Part shown: positions 35,796-48,369 of the stretch, piece after piece | Layout: each line of letters starts with the position of its first letter | Numbering within the stretch: position 1 is the stretch's first letter | Assembly (NCBI RefSeq): GCF_000801105.2 | Contig: NC_079519.1 | Coordinates: forward strand, 33,641,288 to 33,705,287 | Direction: 5' to 3' | Length of the DNA stretch: 64,000 bases | Source of the DNA: Raphanus sativus | Lineage: Eukaryota > Streptophyta > Magnoliopsida > Brassicales > Brassicaceae | Position numbers and translations under genes: made by a program | The notes under the pieces: model-generated | What the model was told of the DNA's origin: nothing | The model's database searches: none | What the model saw: only the letters and a program-made list of their open reading frames with translations

Positions 35796-38700
35796 TCAGC
35801 CTTGTTTGTCCATGAATGTTTCTATTAGTGCTGCGCCATTGACGATCTTTGTTGTAGCAATAATCAAATCATAAGCCATTCCTTCCTGAAAAAGAAGCAA
35901 TTTGAAGGAGGAAGGCTTCAGCAAAAGAGTGTGTCTCCTTTAATCATAATAAACTCTTGGAAGTTTTGCATATTACCTTGGAGGCGAGAAACCGTAGGGC
36001 AGAGATTTCAGCAAATGTTACACCTCCAATGAAGACAACAAGAATAACTGAGCGTCTTCCATCAGCAACCCTGTAAACATGTTATAGCATTAATGTTCTA
36101 TCCTTTTGTAGAAACTACTTTTGTGGTGTCGAACTAATTGTTAATTAATGATAATAAAGCTACCCGTTTGAAGCTCCATGCAATGAATCAACTGATGGAC
36201 TACTTGGGAAGCCACTCTGCATAGAGATGAGATGGTACATCAATGTGATCACAAAATAGTCGAATAGAGAACATAACAAAACAATTCCATTTTTTTCTCT
36301 CTAGTTGGGTAAACGTGTACTGACTCTTTTAGTTTCCAGATGTGGTCCTGGCAACAGCTTCAAAATGTCTTCTATTGGACGCCTGTAAGGTAAATTGAGG
36401 ACTCATTAATAACAAACACATCACTCTGTCAACATTCATAAATGAATTAACCAATGTTCCTTCAAGTTCTGATATTTGCTGAATTCTTCTGTGCATGTCA
36501 CTTAATGCTTCTCAAGTCGAAACTGAACAGAATTCTAGACTTTTTCTCTTCATGGTTATATTAATATATACATATATAGAAAACCCAAAGTGTTACATAC
36601 ACAGGCTAGCTAGTCAAGATTTTGGTCTAAAAGAGTGCAAGAACATACTAACCATCCGGAATGTATAGCCTGTTGGACAAGACGAATGCTAAGAGGAGCA
36701 TATCCAGAATAGACATAAGCGATATCAACAGGCCTGCAACAAGAACAGTGTTTCAAACAACTCAAATAAGCACTAATTTTATTTCTTACGATTAGAAAAG
36801 ATTGGTACAAGGCCTAGCATATCAGGTGAATGAAGGTAACATATGACATGATATATCACAAATGCAACATGTGAGAAAGTGATGACGTCAAACCATAAAT
36901 GCACAGAATACAATAGATAAACGAGGAGGAAACAGATTGCAAGTCGAGAAAGGGAGAGTCCTCATAGATGAACAAAATTTGCAAGTCAAGAGCGAGCTTT
37001 CAAGCCGTGCTTTAGAAACCAGAGATACATTTGAAAATAAAATATTCAGCCAGTGCTGTAATTAGATCATGCATTAGCTAGCGATAATGAGAGGTATCTT
37101 TGGATACTGTAGTTGGAAAAGGAGCTTTCAGGTTGGTATAATTTCATTCAAGATTGAGTTTGAATATTTTCTGGCCTAGACATCTGGACCCCACTTCATA
37201 AGCTTAACCCCATATACAAAAATCATGTCATCATGTATCCAGTTGGTGACAACATGACTATAAGGAATATTTACCTTGACGTATCTGTGTCTTCAACTAT
37301 AAGTTTCAATGTACGTTTCACTGTCTGCCAGTTGCTTTTAAACTCCTGTAGAAATCAAACGAATGTACAACAAGCCCTTAGAATATCAGACACACTTAAC
37401 CCCAATAAACAAGAAGATTGTTCATCCCACAAAGTAGCCAAGAATAACCAAACCTGTTTCTTCAACAATCCTGCTTTTTCCAAGTTGTTCAATGCGACCA
37501 CATGCTCAAACCCATAGCTGTGGAGTAGTTCCGTTCTGGAAGTTGAGATACGAAGACAAAATATGATTAAAGAAACAGAAACTAAATTATTGTAATACAG
37601 AATGAATGATGGAATCTTAACTTGCCTTATATAATCAAATTGCTTTTTTGGTAATCCTGAGTTCGTAATAGAGAACAGGACCAATAGACGCAGGACTTTA
37701 GTGAGTGGCTCCTGTTTATGGATCAATTCTTCTATGTACTCAAAGCATCTGTTAACAAACTAGAGTTAGTAATAATAATAATCATATAACAGACTTCTCC
37801 ATTATGCCACCAACGTAAGATGTTTTTCACATCACTTGTAATAAAAAGAATCATCAAAATATTTTTGGGTGGAAGTATTAAATGCAATTTTCTTAGGAAG
37901 AAACTTACATGTCATAACTTTCTGCCTCAACTAGTGTTTGTTCCATGTCAAGCTGCGAAAGAAATGACTGCTTGGACGTGAACGTTGTCAGGTGCTGAGC
38001 AAGATGTATGTGCCTCTGGGAAAGAAAAAAAATCAAAATAATACAAAATCAAGTTAGGATGAAACTTATCGTTTTCTGAACCATCTGCGAGATAAAACAA
38101 AAGGAACTTTAAGAAAACAAGGCAATACTTACTGTCATCTCTGGTAATGAGTTAAGCTTCTTGACAAAGTCCTTTAGCTCAGAAACTGTCTGGGTCTGTG
38201 CATTTTATTATCATACACCATCAAAATCTCGGTCCAACTAATAATCTAAGTATAAAATGTATGATAAGCTGATTGTTCCCAAGGAATAGCATGGTCTATA
38301 TTAATTTGGTAACTATTTCTGTGCCAAAGAACACTCCTGATCGAGTCTAAGAGATCTGAGCACATATATGTATGTACCATAACTTCTACCGCGAAAACAA
38401 GACTACCTAAAGGGAAAGAGCGACAGAACAAACATACAGAATTAATTTCAGTATAGTCCTCCTTCATGGTTGTTGCCTTCTGCCGTAGAACCTGCAATCA
38501 TACTGCGTCTGTATATGAGTAAAAAGAATCCCATGCCACGCAAAAATGAAAGCGAAAAGGACAAAGGTCAACCTGCACAACGACTTCAAAGTTGAGATCC
38601 CTTGTCTCCTTGAACAATTTATCACTGTAAATTTAAACATTCAAGCGATAAGTCAAACAGATTTTCGTTTTAAGGTCAGCATTACATACAAATTTAGGAA

Positions 38701-40863
38701 AGACATAGATAGACACACAACATGTAGCTTTGAATGTCCAATCTAGCCACCAGTTCAGGGAGCGCTTTTGTGGGCATAATCCATTAGTACACATGAATAT
38801 CAACACAACAGTGTGCTTATCCAATTCAAGAAAATCACAATTTCTACTCCATGCATCAAAAATACTCACAAAAACCATATAGCAGCGCAGTAGAAATGGT
38901 CTCATACGGTTGAAGGCATTTGTACATATGACGCAAGAAACTAACCTTGAATTAAGGGGAACCTTCATCTTTTTCCCCTCCTGCTGAGAACCCATCACAG
39001 ACGAGTCGACCTCGACAGCCCCATTACTGATATGCAAAAACTTTAAATAGGGGTTGGAGTCAGCTCACAGAAAACCCAATCGACCAGCTTAATTTAAATC
39101 CAAGTTGTATAGTTTTTGGTTTTCAATGCAACCAATGAAACCAAGTAAGATAATGAGAAAGCCCGTGAAAACTAATCTGGCTCACACTTTTGTAAGACTT
39201 TGTAATGAGAAGAGAAAGCGAAAACACTCAATATAGCTCAAAATACTAGTAAATAGTAAACCAGTTGCCCTGCCTAGAAAATACAAGTCAAGCTAATCTA
39301 GTCAAATATAGCAGTTCCAAATCTGCGGCATTACCTCGTTTAACAGTCCCTCATAAGTTAACTGGGTACACATTGGTGTAACCATGTCAACCTGAAACAA
39401 AAAGTATTTTAAGTCCATCAGAATTTACTCCCCAACATTCAACTTGTGAAGGATATCTTTGTGTTGAAGGATATCATATAACTGGGAAACGCATGATAAT
39501 CGTACCTCTCTATCCAAGAGAATGAGTGTATCTACTTCAGGCCTTCCCACCTGGAATAGAACTTGCATCATTTAGAATAGATGGCAAAAGGAAACAGTAT
39601 AAGATAGCGAAGTCATTGAATCTTATAGCACTGAAAACGTATTTTACATCATTGGTATTGACAGGTTCCTCCACTTGCATGCGATTAAGTATATCTGCAA
39701 CACGAACTGATCCTTTTCCCTTTGCCCTCACTTTGGGTATAACTCCAAAAGAAAACTGTGATAGAAGTCAGGCATGAGAAAGCATTATGTGGATCAAGAA
39801 TAAGGAAAGATTAAAACCTCGAGCTCATGTATTGCTTTTGCAACATGCCAAAGTGAGCTAACATCCCCATCCACAAGGCAATCCTGTCATTCATAAAACC
39901 AAGATAAATGTGAAGTTAAGGCTTCAAGGGAAAGGGTAGATGAAGCAACAAGTAGAGATGAGGAGAGTTGTACACACTTTTTCAGAGAGGTCAAGCTCAA
40001 ATGAGATGACATCCTCATCTAGTGGAACCATATAGAGGGGAAACTCCTTAACGGTAACCAGGTTATGAACTTTCTCCTGCTCAAGAATCTGAAATATATA
40101 TTCCAATAGAAAACCACCCTTCATTTAAGAGATAGTAAAAACAATAATAAAACTGAATCACAAAGAGTCAGAGAGAAGATGGCAATACCTTCTCACACGC
40201 AACAGACCTACGAGGAACAAAGAAAACGTAGTAGTCTCTCTGAATGGCTTTTGAAATATCGTTGTGAATATGAGAAGCTATGTGTCTCATAAAACTGAGT
40301 TGAGAGCGGACAAGATAAACCACTTTGGTGCATTCAGTCTGAACTGGTTCTTCAGAAAGATGTCGTAATTCCAAACCAAGTTCCTGTTAAGCAGAAAAAA
40401 AAAATCAGACACTTAAAAGTTCAATCCAGAGTAATCTATCTAACTTCCTCAAAGCTAAACATTTACCTTAAGTGTGGAGGTCTGGATGATCAATGAGACA
40501 GAACCACTGAGCTTTGGGTCAATAACCAGACACTTAGTCCCACGAATCTACAAAGAGAGAGGGCAAAACATTAGTTGTGTAATGAAAGTTGTTTTTTTTT
40601 CCTACCCAAAAAACAAAAGTGAAATCGATAATTATAAATAGGTTGAGGATAATCAAGTAGGACATTGCGAATGGTAACGAGACTTACGTCTTTGAGCAAG
40701 TTTACGAGCTCCCTCTGAGACTTCTCCCTGGATTAGAATAGAATTTGAGCAAACATATGAGAGAGGAAAGGAGAAGGAGAAAACGATCAAAAGATTGCAA
40801 TCGACTAAACCTAATGGACTTGAGGTTGAGAGGAGCATTTTCCAAGTTAGGGATCTGAGCCAT
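35796..40863 (-). CDS. VPS33: VPS33, Sec1/Munc18 subunit of HOPS and CORVET
   Basis: An SM protein that binds SNAREs and drives vacuolar and late-endosomal fusion within the class C core. Twenty-two exons in transcription order: 40863-40811, 40727-40688, 40547-40467, 40383-40189, 40088-39978, 39883-39818, 39755-39648, 39550-39506, 39391-39335, 39040-38946, 38624-38573, 38491-38438, 38195-38133, 38015-37909, 37748-37626, 37535-37454, 37345-37275, 36733-36653, 36382-36325, 36216-36164, 36070-35977, 35885-35796. They give 592 residues, the Arabidopsis length. Landmarks: KCLVIDPKLSGSVSLIIQ, QRDYYVFFVPRRSVACEK, LILLDREVDMVTPM, DIAYVYSGYAPLSIRLVQQA and the end LVVFIGGVTFAEISALRFLA. The intron at 37625-37536 has a GC donor (AG|GCAAGT). 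The gene looks intact. Confidence 0.95.
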
Positions 40864-41130
40864 GGAAGACGATCAGAGATGATCCGAACCGATCTTTCTC
40901 CTCCGTTTTTCTTTCACCGCGACGTTAGTTAGTCACCACCGCAACAGAAACAGCGAATACGGTGCGGTGGGGAATACTATTAGTTAAGAATATCAAATGG
41001 GCCACATAAGTCTACCGATGGGCTTAACAATAACTAAATTCAAAAATCCAAAAAAAAAAACTAAATATTTTGATTTAGAATACATGGCCATGGGCTTGGT
41101 TGTTAAAGGAAAAAAAAGTACATGGACTTA
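40864..41130. promoter_or_regulatory. VPS33 5' region
   Basis: The leader directly before the VPS33 ATG is C/T-rich in transcript sense. TGGGCC and TGGGCT-like elements at 40998-41003 and 41019-41024 (plus strand) resemble plant site II/UP1 motifs of housekeeping promoters. The LINE remnant begins about 270 bp upstream of the start codon, so the natural promoter is short or lies partly in repeat sequence. Confidence 0.4.
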
Positions 41131-41580
41131 AGTTTTTTTTTTTTTAAATAACTTGCATTAAGGAATTCTGCTACATAAATTGAAGGGAGTACAATGCTGA
41201 TTTAGCTACAGAATCAGTAGAAGCATTTTCTAAAAGAGGAATAAAATTGAACGAGATAGAGTCGAAGGATCTAGCCAGAACATTGATATCATGGAGAATA
41301 CCCTTTAAGACAGACATCCTGAATTTGAGAATTCAAGAGCAAAATGAGAGCTTTTGAATCAGATAACACCTTTAAGCATTTGACATGTGAAGAGACAGCT
41401 GCACCTACTGCAGCTTTAACCATCAAAACCTCTGCTACTAGAACCGAGGGAACAACGCGACAGTGAGAAAAAAACTTTCTTCGCACACTCCGATAGTATT
41501 ACAAAGACACCAGCCCAAACCACAATTACCTGTCGATGGATTCCAAGCTGCATCCGAAAAGTAGACTATGTATAAGAGTT
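41131..41580 (-). mobile_element. LINE 3' fragment (RNase H-like domain, poly(A))
   Basis: The minus-strand translation contains VPSVLVAEVLMVKAAVGAA, then VKCLKVLSDSKALILLLNSQ and, after a stop, a region like FIPLLENASTDSVAKSALY. This is the RVT_3/RNase H-like C-terminus of plant L1-type LINEs. A T-run at 41131-41145 on the plus strand would be the poly(A) tail. Stops are present and upstream RT sequence is absent, so this is a dead 5'-truncated copy. Confidence 0.75.
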
Positions 41581-41715
41581 AGTACAAAGAAAAACACGAC
41601 AGAGGATCAAATGTCTATTGTAATGATTTTTTCGTACAAACAAAAAATACATAAACAGACAAGGTATAGTTTTATATAGGGTTCTCAAGGATTAGATAAC
41701 CGGACTATTCTACAG

Positions 41716-42230
41716 TCCAAAGTTTAAAAACAAAATATATATTTTGCGTTTTCTTAAAATTTATCCAATTATTTAAAAAACAATTTCACAATTTTGTTCA
41801 GTAGATTTCAAAATTCCAGCAACTCAATTAATTCTTTCTACAGTTTAATTACTTTTTTTTGCAACCCCACAATTAAGAAATATTACCAATCAAAGTCAAT
41901 TATTATATAAGTTGTCCAAAAAAATAATTATTAAAATATATTTAAAGCAGATTATGCGCAACAAAACAACTATCACCTAAAAACAACTATATCATCTCTC
42001 TTTCTTTCTTCTTTTTACGAAAATGGTGCATTGTGTAAACACAATACCTTTATTATTTTGATGCATATAAATTAGATAAAGAAATTTCTTTTTTTTGTCA
42101 ACAGATAAAGAAATTTCAACTTGAAAAAAGTCAAGAAATTTATTGATTTGTGTGTAATTTTTCTAATGATAATAATAATAATAACCAACTAATGATATTA
42201 ATTAACTGGACCATATACTTACGTTTATAA
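41716..42230. repeat. Direct repeat, copy 2 (flanks the PUB14-VPS33 segment)
   Basis: The partner of 34245-34740, lying just upstream of CUL4. It differs by scattered substitutions and by an extra short poly(T) insertion at 42089-42102 with a 15-bp duplication (AGATAAAGAAATTTC). The equivalent site in copy 1 (around 34592-34606) has no insertion and so serves as the empty site. Confidence 0.8.
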
Positions 42231-42445
42231 TTTATAAAAAATTTAAACCGGTACAATTAAATCCAAAACCAGCTCAGAAATTTTATTTTTATTATCTCAT
42301 CTTTCAAGTTTATAAAAATAACTAAAAATGTAGAACCTTAATTTGTCACATATAATAGTTTTTAAATTAATAAATCTATTTTTACATCAGAATTAAAGAA
42401 AAGTATTTATATACACATTTTCTTTCGGCGAATTTCTCCCTAGGT

Positions 42446-42447
42446 CT

Positions 42448-42478
<31 letters not shown>

Positions 42479-42520
42479 CAAAGTGTTTTTTTCTTTCTTT
42501 TTTCTTTTTTCTTTTTTAAC
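42446..42520. repeat. (AG)n microsatellite and T/C-rich tract in the CUL4 leader
   Basis: A GA run (GAGAGAGAGAGAGAGAGAGA) at about 42452-42478 is followed within 15 bp by repeated TTTCTTTTTTC units to about 42518. It lies 80-150 bp upstream of the CUL4 ATG, inside the probable 5' UTR or core promoter. Confidence 0.9.
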
Positions 42521-42597
42521 TTAACAACAAGGCTTAAATTGGGACAAGCCATCGCCTTCGTCGTCCTCTTGATTCCACCTCCCCCTCTCTATATTTC

Positions 42598-45500
42598 ATG
42601 TCTCTTCCAAACAAACGCTCTACTACTCGCCCCTCCTCCGCAGCAGCTGCCTCCACCGACGACTCTTCCCCACCCATGAAAAAATCCAAAAACGGACTCC
42701 ACGCTCCTCCTTCCGATAAGGTCCCCTCCTCCTTCCCCATGGAGGAGGAAGAAGATCCAGCTCCCTCCTCCGCCACCGCTAATCTCTCTCGGAAGAAGGC
42801 TACACTCCCCCAGCCCACTAAGAAGCTCGTCATCAAGCTCAATAAAGGTGTTTTATCCCCCCCGCCCCCCTCGATTCCGATTGTTGAATCGTAATCTTAG
42901 GGATAGTGTGTTAAATCGATGCTCTCGATTGATTGGAAATGACTCGAGATTGATTGTTTTAGCTTAGGGCTTCTCGATTTTAGGGTTTTGTATTAGGCTG
43001 CGATTAAAAATTGTGTCCAGATTCACTGTGATTGTTGGTTTTTGAGTGGTTAGGGTTTTTGTCTAGCCAGATCCGGAATCTTGTTATGCCATAGTCTTCC
43101 TTCTCACTAAGCAAAATTATGAGGATTGAAAGTTTCTGATTTTGTTATATTATATATATGTGTGTGAAGCCAAACCAACACTACCAACAAACTTTGAAGA
43201 TACTACCTGGGAGAATCTGCAGTCAGCCATCAGAGCTATTTTCCTCAAAAAGCCCTTTTCTTTCAGCCTCGAGAGGCTTTACCAGGTTTTTAACCCTAAT
43301 TTTTTCTTCCATCTTTCTTCTTCTTGTATTTGGTGAAATTAATTGACTGTTTGATTGTTTTTTTTTATCTCAGGCTGTTGATGACCTTTGCCTGCATAAG
43401 CTGGAAGGGAAGCTTTACGAACGGATGCAGAAGGAGTGTGAAGACCACATCTCTGCCGCTTTGCACTCTTTGGTTGGCCAAGACACCCATCTCTCTGTTT
43501 TCTTGTCCCTCGTCGAGAAATGCTGGCAAGATTTCTGTGACCAGATGCTCATGATCCGTAGTATCGCCTTGACTCTCGATAGGAAGTATGTTATACTGAA
43601 CCCCAACGTGCGTTCCTTGTGGGAGATGGGCCTCCAGCTTTTTCGCAAGCATCTTTCTCTCTCCCCTGATGTTGAGCAGAGGACTGTTACTGCTCTTTTA
43701 AGAATGATTGAAAACGAAAGGTAATCAATCTAGTGTAACAATTCCAGTCTTTCTTTCACTTTCATGTGAATCTACTCACCTTTCTTTCATTTTATTGGTC
43801 GTGCAGGTTGGCCGAAGCTGTTAATAGGACACTACTAAGCCATCTCTTAAAGATGTTTACTGCACTGGGAATATATACAGAAAGCTTTGAGAAACCTTTC
43901 CTTGAATGCACTTCTGAGTTTTATGCTGCGGAAGGAATGAAATACATGCAGCAGTATGACGTTCCCGAGTACCTCAAGCATGTCGAGGTGCCTTGCATTA
44001 CTTCATATATTTTCCTCCTTATGATAAGCTGCCATACATGTTTTAGTTGATGTGGCCTCTCTAAGCTTTGTACTGGTGATTGGTGCAGGGAAGGTTGCAT
44101 GAAGAGAATGAAAAATGCATACTGTACATAGATGCATCAACCAGGAAACCATTGATATCAACTGTTGAAAAGCAACTTCTCGAGCGTCACACACTTGCTA
44201 TCCTTGATAAGGTTTAATTCCTGTCATCCTTGTGGTTGCATATATAGCAAATTTTTGTTTGCTTTACGTTTATTCTATCTCTGAACATACTCCAGGGTTT
44301 CACACCATTAATGGATGGACGTCGTACTGAGGACCTCCAGAGGATGTACACCCTGTTTTCTAGAGTCACTGCACTTGAATCTATGAGGCAGGCGTTAAGT
44401 TCCTACACTCGGAAAACTGGGCAGAAGATCGTTATGGATGAAGAGAAAGATAAGGATATGGTACAATCACTATTGGACTTCAAGGCTTCTCTTGACATAG
44501 TATGGGAAGATAGCTTTTGCAAGAATGAATCATTTGGCAACACCATTAAAGATTCATTTGAGCATTTGATAAATCTTCGCCAGGTACTGATATTTTTTTT
44601 TATTTATTATTGACTAATCTTTTGCTAACAATTTTACTTCCATATAAAAGCTACGTACTGATTGTTGTGGAAGTGTCAACCTCATAATCTACAATGTTGC
44701 AATATGTGGAATTTATAGCAATGTTTACGTACTGTATTTACTACTCAACAATGAGGCATTTTTACTGGGTATAAACATATTTTTGATATCGGGATTCTTT
44801 TTGGGCGTTACAGTAGTGTTGTTACTAGTATCACTTAGAATACAAAATAGTCTTGATAAATTTTGTTCTGTATCTGGTACTAGCTCAAGTATCTAGCAAA
44901 ACAATATCAAGAATCATCTTGATAAAAAGTTCACATTAGCATTCTGCTTATTATTCACCATATTAAATCTATAGATGTTTCAAGTTTGCATGTTAGTACG
45001 TGACTCAAATAATAAATGCTCCTGGTCTGTTTTGCAGAATCGTCCAGCTGAACTTATTGCCAAATTTTTGGACGAGAAGCTCCGTGCTGGGAACAAGGGT
45101 ACTTCTGAAGAAGAATTGGAGAGTACCCTTGAGAAAGTCTTGGTTTTGTTCAGATTTATCCAGGTTACCTACGATTCTTTACATCTAGTACTGTGTTTGT
45201 CTATGTTAAATAACTGCATTTAAGCTAGTGGATGGTCTGAAGACCAACTATCTGACCATCTGAATTAAGTTTTGCTGAAGTATTTCTATTTTTTCTGATC
45301 AAAGGGTAAGGATGTGTTCGAAGCATTCTATAAAAAGGATCTTGCAAAGAGACTCCTGTTGGGAAAAAGCGCTTCCATTGATGCTGAGAAATCAATGATC
45401 TCTAAGGTAACAAAAGGATCTTGCAAACTCACTCTGATTTTCTTTTTCTATTTCGGTAAGTTCTTAACCGCTGACCCAAACTTGGTGACACCTACAGCTC

Positions 45501-47214
45501 AAGACTGAGTGTGGTAGCCAGTTTACAAACAAGCTTGAAGGGATGTTCAAGGTTTCGTTTTCTTTCTCCTTCTCTCTTTTTGTAAATGGATGTTGGTCTT
45601 TAACGGTTGCTAAAGGAACACACAAAAGGATCCTATACATGTATCATCTCTGGAGTTTTATTCTTACAGTATATCCTAGTATTCATTTCTCTTTGAATAT
45701 TTTCTCCAGGATATTGAATTGTCAAAGGAAATCAACGAGTCATTCAAACAGTCGTCCCAGGCCAGAACAAAATTGCCATCAGGAATTGAGATGAGTGTCC
45801 ACGTTTTAACAACAGGGTATGAATTCAACCAGGATTATAGGGTATAGAACGAGATATTTATAAAATCGTGTTAACGTTCCACGGATGATGCAGGTACTGG
45901 CCAACATATCCACCTATGGATGTTAAACTTCCTCATGAATTAAATGTCTACCAGGTTTTACCAGAAGCACCAATATATATTTCCGCTATTGTTTTTCAAT
46001 TTTTTTTCTTTTTCTAATATATATGTTTGCTTGGTAGGATATCTTCAAAGAGTTTTATTTGAGCAAGTACAGTGGGAGGAGGTTAATGTGGCAAAACTCA
46101 TTAGGTCACTGTGTTTTGAAGGCTGATTTCTCCAAAGGTAAAAAGGAGCTTGCAGTTTCCCTGTTTCAGGTCAGTCCGATTTTCTCTTTTTTTCTTTTTT
46201 TTTTTCCTTGTCAAGCTTTTCCTGCCCTTCATTTCTGATTTTATTCTTTATGTGTTGTCTTTGATTGTCTCAGGCTGTTGTGTTGATGTTATTTAACGAT
46301 GCAATGAAACTTAGCTTTGAGGACATTAAAGATTCCACTGGCATAGAGGACAAGGAACTGAGAAGGACTCTTCAGTCGCTTGCTTGTGGGAAAGTTCGTG
46401 TCCTGCAGAAGGTTAGACTTAAAATATGGACTCTGTTAACTAGCCTCTCTGCTCTGTGGGTTTGCATTTTTTTTCCCCAATATTGACGAGCCTTTGTGTA
46501 AATGTTCTTGCAGTATCCTAAAGGCAGAGATGTTCAAGACGGGGATGAATTTGATTTTAATGACACCTTTACAGCTCCCCTGTACCGCATTAAGGTATAT
46601 TCTTTCTGGTTGCCTCATTTCATTTTTTTTTCTAGAATCTCGCGTTTCATATAATAAACCAAAATATATCATATTATTATTATTATCTGGGTGCAGGTGA
46701 ATGCAATCCAGATGAAAGAGACAGTAGAAGAGAACACGAGTACAACCGAGAGAGTATTCCAGGACCGACAATACCAGGTTCGTTTCTGCTCCTGTTTTTC
46801 TGACAGCGAGAAAAGATTTGTGAAAGTGACTTCCCATCACCACTCCTTGTCTTTTACAGATTGATGCAGCCATTGTTCGAATCATGAAGACTAGAAAAGT
46901 ATTGAGCCATACTCTTCTAATCACTGAGCTCTTCCAACAGGTAAACTTTCTTCCTCTCTTTCTTGATGATATCAAAAGCCTGAACTCGTCTAATCTTTTG
47001 ACCATTTGTTGCTATAATGATGAGAGAGCTCTCTCACTCTTAGTACCATTGTATATGTAAGTAGCACACTAAGCAAACGTATGGATTTGTGATTTTGCAG
47101 CTGAAGTTCCCAATAAAACCGGCTGATCTGAAGAAGAGGATCGAGAGCCTGATCGATCGAGAATACTTGGAGAGGGACAAGACCAACCCTCAGATATATA
47201 ATTATCTTGCTTAG
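42598..47214 (+). CDS. CUL4: Cullin 4, scaffold of CRL4 E3 ligases
   Basis: CUL4 holds DDB1-type substrate adaptors at its N-terminus and RBX1 at its C-terminus in nuclear ubiquitin ligases, including those with COP1/SPA and DET1. Seventeen exons: 42598-42847, 43170-43285, 43374-43720, 43807-43987, 44089-44211, 44296-44583, 45038-45163, 45305-45406, 45498-45551, 45710-45816, 45894-45954, 46038-46169, 46274-46411, 46514-46594, 46697-46777, 46860-46940, 47101-47214. The frame is open for 793 residues (Arabidopsis 792). The N-terminal ~80 residues are low-complexity S/P/A/K. Cullin repeats follow ([36 protein letters not shown]), then the cullin-homology region ([35 protein letters not shown]). 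The neddylation site IVRIMK has Lys739. The end is [17 protein letters not shown], the canonical cullin C-terminus. Confidence 0.97.
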
Positions 47215-48254
47215 TTATCTCTCTTTGTTGAACGTCTTTCAACATTTTATCTCTTTATCTGTATATTTTATTCACAAAAAAATGGCCGACATTTTCTTTT
47301 TCAATTTGAAAAACTAAGTTCCGATTATCTTTTCTTTTTGCCTGATTTTATTATATATTGCAGCCCAGCCCCAACTTGGGGGTATTTTCCTTCTTCGTTC
47401 TCTTGCTACTTTTGTGAGCGAATAACGCCTATGAGACTAGTTGTACTGAAATAATTGCGGAAAGCAATATAAGCTAAACACTGCAGCTCAAGAATTTAAT
47501 TTGGAGTTTCGGACTTAAACACACCGCAAGCTTTTATCATCAAAGAACTTGTGGAAGTCTTTTTTAGTCTAGTGGTTTGATGAATGAATTTAAATTTCAG
47601 AAAATGTAAATTATAGAGAAGTATAATTACAAAAAGTCTTAAATATAATACATATAGTGTATCATCGAACATGGATTATATAAAATGATACTAGAAATAT
47701 AAATTATGAAAATTATAGAGAAAAAGAATTACATGAAGTTTTCAGAATAATACATGGTGTATTATCGAACATTGATTTCATTTTCATAAACCGGAACTTT
47801 TTCAAAGATGGGTTATTTTAGACTATTACAACTTTAGATGAGTTCCGTTCATCCAAACTTTTGTTTTCCTCATCAGAAATACAATAATTAGCATATGTGT
47901 TTAATAAAAATAATTCGAATATGCATCCAGAAATCAGTAGAGCAAACTAACAGCACCAAAAGCTCCTTTGAAATATGGATTTATAATAACATTTCCCCCT
48001 CCTTTTTTTTTTTTGCTTGCTTAAAATAGCTATACACGACAAGAAGCCCAACATTACTTAATTTGGGCCGAAAGTAGAAACATACCGAAAAATCAAAACA
48101 TTATGACGGTTATACCCTTGTCAAAACCTACTATTTACCATTTGTTGCCACCCTTAAACCTTTCCGTATACCATCCATCCTCCTCCGCCTCTCTCTAGTC
48201 ACTACTGATCTGATTCTTCCTCCTCCGACAAATCTGTTTCTCCTTCAATAAATC
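47215..48254. other. CUL4 3' flank and HLP promoter region
   Basis: No ORF is supported. At about 48040-48075 there are GCCCAA and TTGGGCC elements, a site II-like context common in promoters of ribosomal-protein genes, 300 bp before the HLP ATG. At 48180-48250 the sequence is C/T-rich (CCTCCGCCTCTCTCTAGTCA), suiting the HLP 5' UTR. Confidence 0.5.
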
Positions 48255-48367
48255 GTAAGTTAGTATTTCCCCAGATCCATATTATGTCTCTCTCTCTCTT
48301 TTTCTCGATAACATTATTATGTTGTTTTACTTTACTATTGACTAAAAAAAGAAACTTGTGATTGTAG
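48255..48367 (+). other. Probable 5'-UTR intron of HLP
   Basis: ATC|GTAAGTTAG at 48255 and TTGTAG| at 48367 bound a 113-bp T-rich stretch that ends two bases before the HLP start codon. Leader introns are common in plant ribosomal-protein genes. The call rests on splice signals only. Confidence 0.6.
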
Positions 48368-48369
48368 AA

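Noticed and set aside
41289..41486. 65-codon minus ORF as a host gene
   Set aside because: The translation is the RNase H-like tail of a LINE followed by a poly(A) run.
42446..42518. GA/TTTCTTTTTTC tract as a GAGA-factor regulatory element
   Set aside because: A simple microsatellite explains it; no independent sign of regulatory function can be read from the sequence alone.
46436..47005. 189-codon minus-strand ORF
   Set aside because: Runs antisense across four CUL4 exons and introns; no independent evidence.
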